Below, in pieces: positions 7,181-14,879 of a DNA stretch of 15,962 nucleotides. How positions within the stretch are numbered: the first letter of the stretch is position 1; every line of letters begins with the position of its first letter. The translations under genes were made by a program, and so were the position numbers. This DNA comes from JBGFRR01 sp041695045 (GTDB taxonomy: Bacteria; Bacteroidota; Ignavibacteria; UBA10030): the NCBI GenBank assembly GCA_041695045.1, contig JBGFRR010000076.1:1-15962 (forward strand), in the 5' to 3' direction. The notes under the pieces were generated by a model. The model saw nothing but the letters and a program-made list of their open reading frames with translations. It was not told where the DNA came from and made no database searches.

Positions 7181-7828
7181 TTACTCCTCAAACAAACTCA
7201 TCTGCGGTAGCTTCGACGTGACGAGGTTGGCGATGTTCACAAAGTCGGCCTCGTTGTGAACGAAGTCGATGTTGTCGATCGGAATTGTCAGCACGGGCCC
7301 GATGCGGTAGCGCGCGATCCATTCATCGTAGTGCTTGTTCAGCTGTTCTAAGTACACCCGCTCAATGCTCTTCTCAAACTCCCGCCCCCGTCGGGCAATC
7401 TGTTTCATCAAGGTGTCGACTGAAGCTTGCAGGTAAATCAACAGGTCGGGCGGTTTGAGGTATTCCATCATCACATGGAACAAGGAAACGTAGTTGTCGT
7501 AATCGCGTTGGTCCATGCGCCCCATCTCGTAGAGATTCCGTGCGAAAATCTCGGCATCCTCATAAATCGACCGATCCTGAATCACCGGGAAGCCCGACTC
7601 GACGATTTCCTTATGGTTCTTGAACCGATTGGCGAGGAAGTAGATTTGCAGGTGGAACGACCACCGCTTCATGTCTGAATAAAAGTCGGCCAGATAGGGA
7701 TTGTCGTCGACCGACTCGTAGTAGGGTTTCCATTTGAAGCGATTGGCGAGGAGCTGTGTGAGAGACGACTTGCCGGCGCCGATGTTCCCGGCGACGGTAA
7801 TGAAGAGGTTGTGGGAAGGGGAATTCAT
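7181..7828 (-). CDS. Deoxynucleoside kinase (dNK/dGK-dAK family)
   Basis: Salvages deoxynucleosides by ATP-dependent 5'-phosphorylation in the cytoplasm. From the ATG at 7828 the protein has 215 residues, with the P-loop GNIGAGKSS (14-22), the ESVDDNPYLADFY segment that normally carries the catalytic acid, DRSIYEDAEIFA (the DRS motif), and an arginine lid ARRGREFE. The frame is open further upstream to a TTG at 7933 and contains an ATG at 7879, but the extra residues are Arg/Pro-rich and unlike the family, so 7828 is preferred even though no strong Shine-Dalgarno site is seen. Substrate preference (purine or pyrimidine) cannot be decided. It is the last gene after the STAS gene, 116 nt downstream of that stop. 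Confidence 0.93.
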   Translation of the reverse strand: MNSPSHNLFITVAGNIGAGKSSLTQLLANRFKWKPYYESVDDNPYLADFYSDMKRWSFHLQIYFLANRFKNHKEIVESGFPVIQDRSIYEDAEIFARNLYEMGRMDQRDYDNYVSLFHVMMEYLKPPDLLIYLQASVDTLMKQIARRGREFEKSIERVYLEQLNKHYDEWIARYRIGPVLTIPIDNIDFVHNEADFVNIANLVTSKLPQMSLFEE

Positions 7829-7944
7829 CGGTCGGAGAGGGATCGAACGGCGGCGGTTGCTCGGTCGACACCGCTGCATGAACGCTGCACGGTCTTTCGG
7901 CTGAGATGGCGAAAGGCCCGCGCCTGTGGTCAATCGATCGGACG

Positions 7945-8283
7945 TTACTTGAAGGCGGCGACGGCGCCGTTGATGGTCTCGTGGTGGTCGAACACGGTAA
8001 TGAGTTTGGTCACAATCAGCAAGCTCTCAATCTTGTCGGAGGCTCGCGCAATCTTCAGGTCGCCGCCCGCATTGCGCACGGTGGTCAGGCTGCCGATGAG
8101 CATCCCGAGGCCCGAGCTGTTCATGAACTTCACTTCTCCTAAGTCGATCACCATCTTCTTCTTCCCCGCCTCGATGAGCTTGTGGATCTCGTCATTCAAG
8201 GCGGTGGCGTCCGGCCCGCCCATGACATTCCCCTTCAGCTCGATGATCGTCACATCATTGACATCTTTGGTCTTGAGTTTCAT
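7945..8283 (-). CDS. STAS-domain protein, anti-sigma factor antagonist (anti-anti-sigma) type
   Basis: A 112-residue single STAS domain of SpoIIAA/RsbV size. In characterised relatives the unphosphorylated protein binds an anti-sigma or switch-kinase partner, and phosphorylation of a serine at the start of helix 2 releases it. Here the site is KFMNSSGLGMLIG: Ser56-Ser57 with Gly-Leu-Gly following, and Asn55 where SpoIIAA has Asp. The ATG at 8283 has a strong GAGGAG ribosome-binding site (8291-8296) 7 nt upstream. No HPK/GHKL kinase, PP2C phosphatase or non-ECF sigma gene is nearby; the gene lies 77 nt behind secF and before the deoxynucleoside kinase, so the partner is encoded elsewhere. Role in sigma control is inferred from the family. 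Confidence 0.9.
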   Translation of the reverse strand: MKLKTKDVNDVTIIELKGNVMGGPDATALNDEIHKLIEAGKKKMVIDLGEVKFMNSSGLGMLIGSLTTVRNAGGDLKIARASDKIESLLIVTKLITVFDHHETINGAVAAFK

Positions 8284-8342
8284 ACAAGCGCTCCTCGATG
8301 AATGTGAAGGGAGTGAGTGATCACCGGGTGCAACAGCGACGA

Positions 8343-8359
8343 TTCCCCGTGTTGGGGAA
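8343..8359 (-). other. Stem-loop directly after the secF stop codon
   Basis: TTCCCC (8343-8348) and GGGGAA (8354-8359) pair around a 5-nt loop, 1 nt past the secF stop on the minus strand. No T-run follows, so an intrinsic terminator is unlikely; it may stabilise the 3' end of secDF RNA or be a dispersed palindrome. Confidence 0.4.
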
Positions 8360-8360
8360 A

Positions 8361-9281
8361 TCAGGACGATGCTTGTTTTTTCTTCCGCTCGCTCCAGTCC
8401 AGAACGATGGCCGATGCGATGTAGACGGACGAATACGTTCCCGTCAGAATTCCAACCGTGAGGGTGAAGGCAAACCCGCGCGTAACTTCGCCGCCCAAGA
8501 GCAGCAGGATGATCAGCACAATGAGGATGGTACCCAAGGTGATGATCGTGCGGCTGAGCGTGTCGTTCAAACTTTTGTTCATGACTTCCTTGAGCGTGAG
8601 GCTGCGGTAGATCTTCAGGTTCTCGCGTATACGGTCGAACACCACAATCGTATCGTTTACCGACAGACCGACGACTGTCAGGAAGGCGGCCATGACTTCT
8701 TGTGTGATATCGAGGTTCAATCCCGGAATCACCCCATCAAGAATGGAGATGATGCCGAGTGTTACCAGCACGTCGTGGAACAGCGCCGCAACAGCCCCCA
8801 CACCATAAAGAAATTTAAAGCGAATTGCAATGTACCCGAGAATGACAATGAGCGAGGCCACAACGGCGTAGACAGCATCCCGCCGCATCTCCTGCCCGAT
8901 GCGGGGGCCGATCTTATCCTCTTTCAAGACTTCGAATCGCGCCTCGGGCATGCTGCTCTGTACGGCCTCCTTGATGCGGTCGCCAATACTTGTGCCTTCG
9001 CCCTGCTCGGTCGTCCGCACGAGGATGTTCTCTGGACTTCCAAACGTCTTGATCTCGCTCTGCGCCAAACCCACCTGTGCAAGTGCCGACCTGATCTGCC
9101 CGATCTCGACCAGCTGCTCGAAGCCTAATACCAGCTCGGTACCACCGCGGAAGTCGATCCCAACCCCGATCCCCTTTACGAACAGCGACACCAACCCTGC
9201 AACGATCAGTGCTGTCGAAAACCAATAGGCCTGCTGCCGAATTTTAAGAAAGTTGATATTTGTCTGCCGAAACAATCGCAT
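8361..9281 (-). CDS. secF: Protein translocase subunit SecF
   Basis: Inner-membrane partner of SecD; the SecDF complex uses the proton gradient to help pull exported proteins off SecYEG on the periplasmic side. The 306-residue protein has a first transmembrane segment at about 18-36, the GIDFRGGTELVL motif after it, a periplasmic domain to about 125 with EDKIGPRIGQEM, and five further membrane segments containing VGLSVNDTIVVFDRIREN, the family signature. Length matches stand-alone SecF. The ATG at 9281 has AGGAG (9293-9297) 11 nt upstream. It starts 39 nt after the secD stop, so the two are almost certainly co-transcribed. It ends in a lysine-rich tail (ERKKKQASS). Confidence 0.98.
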   Translation of the reverse strand: MRLFRQTNINFLKIRQQAYWFSTALIVAGLVSLFVKGIGVGIDFRGGTELVLGFEQLVEIGQIRSALAQVGLAQSEIKTFGSPENILVRTTEQGEGTSIGDRIKEAVQSSMPEARFEVLKEDKIGPRIGQEMRRDAVYAVVASLIVILGYIAIRFKFLYGVGAVAALFHDVLVTLGIISILDGVIPGLNLDITQEVMAAFLTVVGLSVNDTIVVFDRIRENLKIYRSLTLKEVMNKSLNDTLSRTIITLGTILIVLIILLLLGGEVTRGFAFTLTVGILTGTYSSVYIASAIVLDWSERKKKQASS

Positions 9282-9320
9282 GGAATCTCATTCTCCTAAT
9301 GTCGGAACGCGCCGCGGCTC

Positions 9321-11180
9321 TTAACCGAAGCTGGGGGTGAGGTTTCGATCGGTCAGCATGTTGAAGATGACCCGCGTAATAAACACGGCGCTAAACATGC
9401 TCGCCACGATGCCGATCATCAGCGTCAGTGCAAAGCCCTGAATCGGCCCCGTGCCGAATTGGTAAAGGATAAGGCCGGTAAGGAAGGTGGTGATGTTCGA
9501 GTCGACGATGGCGCTCAGGGCCTTGGAGTACCCGGCATCGATGGCGGCGCGTACGGTTTTTCCTCCCAGAAACTCCTCACGCACCCGCTCGTAGATCAGC
9601 ACGTTGGCATCGACCGCCATGCCGATGGTCAGAATGATACCGGCAATGCCGGGAAGGGTGAGTGTCGCCTGAAATCCCGAGAGCACTCCGAGAATAAACA
9701 GGATGTTGAACGGCAACGCGATGTTTGCAATCAATCCGGCAGCACGATAGTACAGCACCATAAAGGCCATCGTGAAGATGAGCGCATAGAACGTTGCCGA
9801 GATACCGGATTGAACCGAATCCTCACCTAACGATGGACCAACCGTTCGCTGCTCAACAATGGCGACCGGGGCTGGGAGAGCGCCTGCCCGGAGCACGATT
9901 TCCAACAACCGTGCCTCCGACGGTGTATCCATGCCGGTAATACGCGAGCGCCCGCCGACGATTTTCTGCTGGACGACGGGAGCGGAGAAGACCGTATTGT
10001 CCATTGCAATAGCAACGCGTTTGCCAACGTTTGCCCCGGTTATGCGCGCCCACTCACGCGCACCCTCGGAGCTCATCTCCATGTTCACAATGGGGCGATT
10101 ATCCTCGGGATCCACACTCGCCCGCGCATCGACAACAACGCCGCCGGTGAGCTCGGGCTGTTTCCGTACGGCATACAGCGTGAAATATCGCAGTCCATCG
10201 CCACCCTGCACGGATTTTGCCGACCACAAAAACTCGAAATCGTGCGGTAACAAGCGTTGCACCTCCGGGCGTTCAAGAATCCGCCGAACGCGATCACGAT
10301 CCTTCTCTTGCACAAATCCTTCGCCCGTCTGCGGGTGAGGCCGCACGTGGGTGAAAAACGGATGTTCTCTGGCGAATTGCGCTTCCGCCGAAGTGTCGGC
10401 TTGAGTACGACCGGTCAACTCGGCAAGAGCATCCTTCGGCTGCTCCTGTGTCGTGCCATCCGTTGCCGTCAGCGTGTCGGGTTCTCCTTTGCCGGCGAGG
10501 AATTTATCAATCGATTCCATGACGCGGTAGGCAATGGTGGGATCCTTGAGCATGCGGAATTCCAACATCGCCGTTCCTTTGAGGAGCTGCTGGACTTCCG
10601 CTTCGTCTTTGACGCCGGGAAGCTCAACGATGATCCGCCGGCCGCCCTGCTTTTGAATATTCGGCTCGGATACGCGGTACTGGTCCACACGGTTTCGGAC
10701 AATTTCAATTGCCCGGTCGATGGCCTTTTCCGTCTCGCCCTGAAGCTGGCTCAGGATGCGGTCATCGTCGTCCCGGATTGTGCCGTAATAGCGGCTCAGG
10801 CGCATTCCCCGCTGCTGAAACGCGTCAGCGAGGAGAGGGATGACAGACTCATCGCTCGCTGCCGCCTTGCTGCGAACCTCCTGCATGATCGCGATGAAAT
10901 TTTCATCCTTGTTCTTGGCAAGGTCTTCTAACAGCTGGAGCACATCGACTTCCAGCACGACGCGCATGCCGCCCTGCAGGTCGAGACCGAGCTTCAAACG
11001 CTTCAGCCGCGCTTCGAGGATCGCGTCTTCCTTCTGTTCGAAAAAGGCGAGGCTGTCAGCGCCCGTCAAAGACACAAGCTGCCGGCGGTACTGGTAATCT
11101 TGATAGGTCGGGTAGAGAAAAAACAGTGAGAGGACGACCGCGATGAGGATAAGAACATACTTCGACAGATGATTTCTCAC
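9321..11180 (-). CDS. secD: Protein translocase subunit SecD
   Basis: Larger subunit of SecDF, carrying the big periplasmic domain that grips emerging polypeptides and half of the proton channel. From the GTG at 11180 it has 619 residues: an N-terminal membrane segment (about 8-25), the LKLGLDLQGGMRVVLEV motif, a long periplasmic region with RNRVDQYRVSEPNIQKQGG and a low-complexity Thr/Gln insertion, then a bundle of five membrane segments from about residue 450 with GMAVDANVLIYERVREE. The Asp of AVDAN is the conserved proton-path residue. The frame is open to another GTG at 11255, but that would put 25 unrelated residues before the anchor; the 11180 start has GGAG 8 nt upstream and follows a good promoter. 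No yajC is seen next to it. Confidence 0.97.
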   Translation of the reverse strand: MRNHLSKYVLILIAVVLSLFFLYPTYQDYQYRRQLVSLTGADSLAFFEQKEDAILEARLKRLKLGLDLQGGMRVVLEVDVLQLLEDLAKNKDENFIAIMQEVRSKAAASDESVIPLLADAFQQRGMRLSRYYGTIRDDDDRILSQLQGETEKAIDRAIEIVRNRVDQYRVSEPNIQKQGGRRIIVELPGVKDEAEVQQLLKGTAMLEFRMLKDPTIAYRVMESIDKFLAGKGEPDTLTATDGTTQEQPKDALAELTGRTQADTSAEAQFAREHPFFTHVRPHPQTGEGFVQEKDRDRVRRILERPEVQRLLPHDFEFLWSAKSVQGGDGLRYFTLYAVRKQPELTGGVVVDARASVDPEDNRPIVNMEMSSEGAREWARITGANVGKRVAIAMDNTVFSAPVVQQKIVGGRSRITGMDTPSEARLLEIVLRAGALPAPVAIVEQRTVGPSLGEDSVQSGISATFYALIFTMAFMVLYYRAAGLIANIALPFNILFILGVLSGFQATLTLPGIAGIILTIGMAVDANVLIYERVREEFLGGKTVRAAIDAGYSKALSAIVDSNITTFLTGLILYQFGTGPIQGFALTLMIGIVASMFSAVFITRVIFNMLTDRNLTPSFG

Positions 11181-11188
11181 AAACGAAT

Positions 11189-11192
11189 CTCC
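11189..11192 (-). promoter_or_regulatory. Ribosome-binding site that decides the secD start
   Basis: GGAG on the minus strand, 8 nt before the GTG at 11180. The alternative in-frame GTG at 11255 has no such site, and its added residues precede the membrane anchor. Confidence 0.7.
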
Positions 11193-11284
11193 AGGGTAAG
11201 CATGACAGCCTGTTGGTTGATGGTATCGCGCCGTCGAGAGAACTTCGCGTCGCACAAGCAGAGTACTTCAACAAAGCGAAACAA

Positions 11285-11313
11285 AATATACTCCAATGTG
11301 CCTCGAAAGTCAA
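11285..11313 (-). promoter_or_regulatory. Sigma-70-type promoter for secD
   Basis: On the minus strand TTGACT (11313-11308) is followed after 17 nt by TATATT (11290-11285), close to the consensus TTGACA-17-TATAAT. Transcription would start near 11278, giving a leader of roughly 98 nt before the GTG at 11180. Confidence 0.75.
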
Positions 11314-11323
11314 TAAAAAATCA

Positions 11324-11352
11324 TTGCATTTCAAGCGATTCACGGGTATATT
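11324..11352 (+). promoter_or_regulatory. Sigma-70-type promoter for the PpiD-like gene
   Basis: TTGCAT (11324-11329), 17-nt spacer, TATATT (11347-11352). Its -35 box is 10 nt from the -35 box of the divergent secD promoter, and both share the same -10 hexamer. Transcription would start near 11359, about 42 nt before the ATG at 11401. Confidence 0.7.
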
Positions 11353-11400
11353 GACCATCATTCGTTGATGCAATTATTACGCTGAGGAGCTTCGCTTCGC

Positions 11401-13500
11401 ATGGCATTAATAACGCAGATTCGGAACAACCTCGCCAAGGCATTTGCCGTCTTTGCCGGCTTCTTCATCATCTATATTGTGTTCGATTGGGGCATGGAAC
11501 TTCCGCAGATGCGCCCCGGATTCACGGGCGACGTCGTCGGTGCTGTCAACGGCAAGAAACTCACCTACCGCGAATTCTCCGAATTTCTCCGCCGTGAAAT
11601 CGAAAACTACCGCAACCGGGCCGGCAAAGATCCGGATGAAGATACCGAACGCTTTCTGCGCGACCAGGTGTGGAATTCCTTCGTCCAGCAAACACTCATC
11701 GACCAGGAAATTGAGCGGCTCAGGATCGAAGTTGCCGATAAAGAAATCATCGACCTCGTTCACGGCCCTAACCCGCCGGATTTTCTTGTGCAGAACTTCA
11801 CCGACTCACTGGGCAAGTTCAATCGTGCTGCGTATGACCAGGCCATCGCCGACCCGCAAAATCGCGCCGCCTGGGTGCAAGTGGAACAGGCTCTTCGCCA
11901 GCAACGCAAACAGGAAAAACTCCAAAGTCTCTTGCTCGCCGCCGTCCGTGTGACCGAAAGCGAAATCCGCCAGCAGTTCATCGACCAGAACACCACCATC
12001 GAGGCGGAGTACGTCCTGTTCGACCCCAATCACCTGGTGCACGATTCTCTCATCCAGGTCGCCGACGATGAAGTCCGCAGACAGTACAACGCCAATCAGG
12101 ATGAATTCAAACTGCAGGCGGCACGGAAGATCAAGTATGTGCTCTTTAGCCTTACGCCATCGCGGGAAGACACACTCGAAATGATGCACGAAATGAACCG
12201 TATCCTCGAGCAGGCGAAGGGGGGAACCGACTTCATGGAGCTCGCCAAGACGTACTCCGAAGTCCCACCCACTGAAGCGTTCTTCAAGCACGGCGAGTTG
12301 AGCAGGGCCAAGGAAATTGCAGTGTTTTCAGCCCAAAAAGGGGATATTGTGGGCCCGATTGCGGACGTCGACGGTTTCCATTTGATCAAGGTCGTAGATG
12401 AACGAAAAGGCGCCGCCGAATTCGTCCGCGCAAGCCACATCCTCATCAACTATGAGGCGGGGGAAGATAGTCTCCCCAAAGTCCAGAAAGCCCGCGATCT
12501 CTTGCGGCAGATTCGTGAGGGAGCCGATTTTGCCGAGCTTGCACGGCAGCACAGCGACGATGTTGGTTCGGGACAGGAAGGCGGCGAGTTGGGATGGAAT
12601 GGACGAGGTGCATGGGTGAAACCGTTCGAGGATGCAGCGTTCCGCGCTCGTGTTGGTGAAGTGGTCGGTCCGGTGCGTTCGCCGTTCGGTTGGCACATCA
12701 TCAAAGTTACGGGGAGGGATAATCGTGAGCTCAAGCTCGCAAGCCTGACAATGCGCCTGCGTCCCAGTCCCACAACCGTTGACCTCGCCTACAAGCAGGC
12801 GGAGGATTTTACGCATCTTGCCTGGTCGGAAGGATTCGAGAAAGCCGCAGAGTTCAGCAAGCTTCAGATTCACGAAACGCCCGAGTTCAACAAAGGGGGG
12901 ACGATTCCGACGATCGGGTTCCACGAATCGATCATGAACTTCGCGTTCCGCGAGAAGGTGGGCGCCATCAGCGACCCCTATACAATCCGTGTCGGCGTTG
13001 TGGTCGTCAAGCTGGCCGAGGCACGCAAAGAAGGGGTGCGCCCGCTGGATGATGTGAAGGGGATTGTCCGCTCGATGGTCGTGCGGCAGAAGAAAATGCA
13101 GCAGTTGCGCGAGCAGGTGGATGCGTTCCACAAATCGCTGCAACCGGGAGCCGACCTCCTTACCGCCGCGGAAACCATCCCGTTAGTCACAGCGCAAAAG
13201 ACCGGCCCCTTTAAGCCGGGTGAATCCATTACGGCAATCGGGCGCGATCTGGCGTTCATCGGAACGGCCATGGCACTGAAGCCCGGGGAAATCTCCAAGC
13301 CGTTCGAAGGCCAGCGCGGCTACTACATCGTCAAAGTAACGTCGAAGTCGGAATTCGATGAAGCTCGCTTTGCCGCCGAGCGCGCGACACTCCGCGAGCA
13401 ACTGCTTCAGGAGAAACGCAACCGTGTGCTCACGCAGTGGACCTCGGCGCTGCGAGAGAGAGCCGACATCGAAGACAATCGCGATCGATTCTTCCGCTAA
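11401..13500 (+). CDS. Membrane-anchored peptidyl-prolyl isomerase, PpiD/SurA type
   Basis: A 699-residue periplasmic folding factor tethered to the inner membrane by one segment at about 13-28, ending FDWGM. Residues about 45-235 form the SurA/PpiD-type chaperone region (DVVGAVNGKKLTYREFSEF). A degenerate parvulin-like domain (about 242-333) is followed by a canonical PpiC rotamase domain (about 340-437, with VRASHILI, ELARQHSDD, GGELGWNGRGAWVKPFEDA and GWHIIKV). A partial rotamase-like segment near the C-terminus (KPGEISKPFEGQRGYYIVKV) matches the split arrangement of PpiD proteins. GAGGAG lies 11 nt before the ATG. It faces secD across divergent promoters and is followed after 19 nt by a secreted protein gene, fitting a job in handling newly exported proteins. 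Confidence 0.93.
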   Translation: MALITQIRNNLAKAFAVFAGFFIIYIVFDWGMELPQMRPGFTGDVVGAVNGKKLTYREFSEFLRREIENYRNRAGKDPDEDTERFLRDQVWNSFVQQTLIDQEIERLRIEVADKEIIDLVHGPNPPDFLVQNFTDSLGKFNRAAYDQAIADPQNRAAWVQVEQALRQQRKQEKLQSLLLAAVRVTESEIRQQFIDQNTTIEAEYVLFDPNHLVHDSLIQVADDEVRRQYNANQDEFKLQAARKIKYVLFSLTPSREDTLEMMHEMNRILEQAKGGTDFMELAKTYSEVPPTEAFFKHGELSRAKEIAVFSAQKGDIVGPIADVDGFHLIKVVDERKGAAEFVRASHILINYEAGEDSLPKVQKARDLLRQIREGADFAELARQHSDDVGSGQEGGELGWNGRGAWVKPFEDAAFRARVGEVVGPVRSPFGWHIIKVTGRDNRELKLASLTMRLRPSPTTVDLAYKQAEDFTHLAWSEGFEKAAEFSKLQIHETPEFNKGGTIPTIGFHESIMNFAFREKVGAISDPYTIRVGVVVVKLAEARKEGVRPLDDVKGIVRSMVVRQKKMQQLREQVDAFHKSLQPGADLLTAAETIPLVTAQKTGPFKPGESITAIGRDLAFIGTAMALKPGEISKPFEGQRGYYIVKVTSKSEFDEARFAAERATLREQLLQEKRNRVLTQWTSALRERADIEDNRDRFFR

Positions 13501-13519
13501 TTGAACGGAGTCTGTTGTT

Positions 13520-14239
13520 GTGCGTGCAGGGCTGGCCGTCGGTATCGTTCTCTGCTGTGCAATCCAAGTTTCCCTGGCGCAGGGGAGTGAGCGGATTCTC
13601 TCGCTCCACCTGCGCGGAAGTTACACAACGTCCTCCAAGATCTTCCTCAACCCCGATGCTCAGAGTCTGGAAGCCCGCAACCAGCATATCGCAATCGAGG
13701 GTCTCCCCGGCGGCGGCATCGAAGTACAATACCGTTTGCCGCGGCAGAACTACTTTCTCGCTCTCTCCGCAGACTTCATCTCGAAAACAGAAACCCAGCA
13801 TCAACTCGTCGCCTTCTCTCACCCCCCTCGTCGGCTTCCTGTGGAGGAGGGCTTCCAGCTCATTCCGATTGAACTCGGGGTGTACGCGTACATTCCGCTC
13901 GGCTCGGATCAATTCCGTGTAACGATGGGCGGAGGGCTCGGTGCCTATGTGGCTCATCGTACGCTGAGTATCGCAGGAGTTGAGGCGCGGCCGGACGGCA
14001 ATCCCGTGGCGTACGGAATACACGTCGAAAGCGCGGCCGAGTACCGACTTGTCCCGCGCGTGTGGCTGAGAGGTGCACTGCGGTTCCGCGACCCGGAAGT
14101 CACGGTGATGAATCGCTTCGAGGATGATGCCATCGTCATCGACGGGACGGTCTTTACCTTCACGCGCAGCGAATTCAAGTCTCGAATCAATGCGAACGGC
14201 ATGAACTTCTCGCTCGGCGTCGTCGTGGAGCTGTTCTGA
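13520..14239 (+). CDS. Secreted protein of outer-membrane beta-barrel type, function unknown
   Basis: I do not recognise a specific family. The 239-residue product starts with a signal peptide (RAGLAVGIVLCCAIQVSLA, likely cut after residue 20, before QGSERI). The rest alternates hydrophobic and polar residues in strand-like runs (GGGIEVQYRL, NYFLALSADFIS, QFRVTMGGGLGAYVA, YRLVPRVWLRGALRF) and ends in GVVVELF. A terminal Phe is typical of barrels recognised by the BAM machinery. It is the right size for an 8-10-stranded barrel. The GTG start at 13520 has GGAG (13507-13510) 9 nt upstream; no better start exists in frame. It lies 19 nt behind the PpiD-like gene, so it is probably in the same operon and a possible client of that foldase. 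Confidence 0.82.
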   Translation: MRAGLAVGIVLCCAIQVSLAQGSERILSLHLRGSYTTSSKIFLNPDAQSLEARNQHIAIEGLPGGGIEVQYRLPRQNYFLALSADFISKTETQHQLVAFSHPPRRLPVEEGFQLIPIELGVYAYIPLGSDQFRVTMGGGLGAYVAHRTLSIAGVEARPDGNPVAYGIHVESAAEYRLVPRVWLRGALRFRDPEVTVMNRFEDDAIVIDGTVFTFTRSEFKSRINANGMNFSLGVVVELF

Positions 14240-14300
14240 TTCTGCGTGAGCCGAATGCGATAAACCTACCGACAGAGACAAATCAATCCGGCGTTTCCCC

Positions 14301-14879
14301 GTGCTCGAACGACCTCGCACACAACTCATCTATCTCACCGGCTTCATGGGAAGCGGCAAAAGCACCGTCGGTCCCATTCTCGCCAACACGCTCGGCTACC
14401 ACTACCTCGACATCGACAAGCTGATTGAAGAGAAAGCGGGGAAGCCCATCGTCGAGCTGTTCGAGACGGTCGGAGAAGCCGGCTTCCGCGCGCTCGAACG
14501 CGACGTGCTCGCTGGCGTCGCCGCGCTCGACCGCCACGTCGTTTCTCTCGGCGGCGGCACCATGGCCAATGAAGAGAATTTTGCCCTGATTCAACACAGC
14601 GGCATCCTCGTTTACCTGCAATTATCCAAAGAGGGAATCCTGTACCGCGTCCGCAACAAACACGACCGCCCCATGTTGAAAGACGCGCATGGCAAGCCCC
14701 TGCCTGCCGACGTGCTTTCTGCGAGGATCGATGATTTGCTCAACCGACGCGAACAATTCTATAACCGAGCCGACCTCATCGTCACGACCGACAACAAGAA
14801 AGTGGGCGTGACGGTGGATGAGATCGTCCAGCGCTTACGAACGCTGCCCCGATTTATCGGGGCGAAGGAGTTGCAGTGA
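14301..14879 (+). CDS. aroK: Shikimate kinase
   Basis: Phosphorylates shikimate at the 3-hydroxyl with ATP, a middle step of chorismate and aromatic amino acid synthesis. The 192-residue protein has the P-loop GFMGSGKST (14-22), the DID pair (Asp37, Asp39) for Mg and shikimate, Arg63 in FRALE, GGG (84-86), the lid DRPML (122-126) and RREQFY near the adenine site. The start is a GTG at 14301 with no evident Shine-Dalgarno site; the next in-frame Met is inside the P-loop, so no other start is reasonable. The gene is 61 nt behind the barrel-like gene. Its last codons include an 18-nt palindrome, and its stop overlaps the aroB start by GTGA. Confidence 0.97.
   Translation: MLERPRTQLIYLTGFMGSGKSTVGPILANTLGYHYLDIDKLIEEKAGKPIVELFETVGEAGFRALERDVLAGVAALDRHVVSLGGGTMANEENFALIQHSGILVYLQLSKEGILYRVRNKHDRPMLKDAHGKPLPADVLSARIDDLLNRREQFYNRADLIVTTDNKKVGVTVDEIVQRLRTLPRFIGAKELQ
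14846..14863. repeat. Palindrome at the end of aroK, directly before the aroB ribosome-binding site
   Basis: GCCCCGAT (14846-14853), 2-nt TT centre, ATCGGGGC (14856-14863): a perfect 8-bp inverted repeat of 18 nt, read in frame as the last residues of AroK. The AAGGAG site of aroB begins 2 nt later. As RNA the 2-nt loop would force opening of the innermost pairs, leaving a 6-7 bp GC-rich hairpin next to the ribosome-binding site. Confidence 0.7.

Noticed and set aside
8298..9128. Open frame of 276 codons on the plus strand opposite secF
   Set aside because: It lies antisense to a clear secF, its product is rich in His, Asp, Gln and Asn with no recognisable domain, and it has no promoter or ribosome-binding context of its own.
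10257..10931. Open frame of 224 codons on the plus strand inside secD
   Set aside because: Antisense to the conserved periplasmic domain of SecD; composition typical of a shadow frame.
12328..13143. Open frame of 271 codons on the minus strand inside the PpiD-like gene
   Set aside because: Antisense to a convincing coding sequence; no recognisable family or start signal.
13430..14329. Open frame of 299 codons on the minus strand opposite the barrel-like gene
   Set aside because: It overlaps three plus-strand genes and has no domain. The plus-strand frame there has a signal peptide, ribosome-binding site and strand pattern, so it is the real gene.
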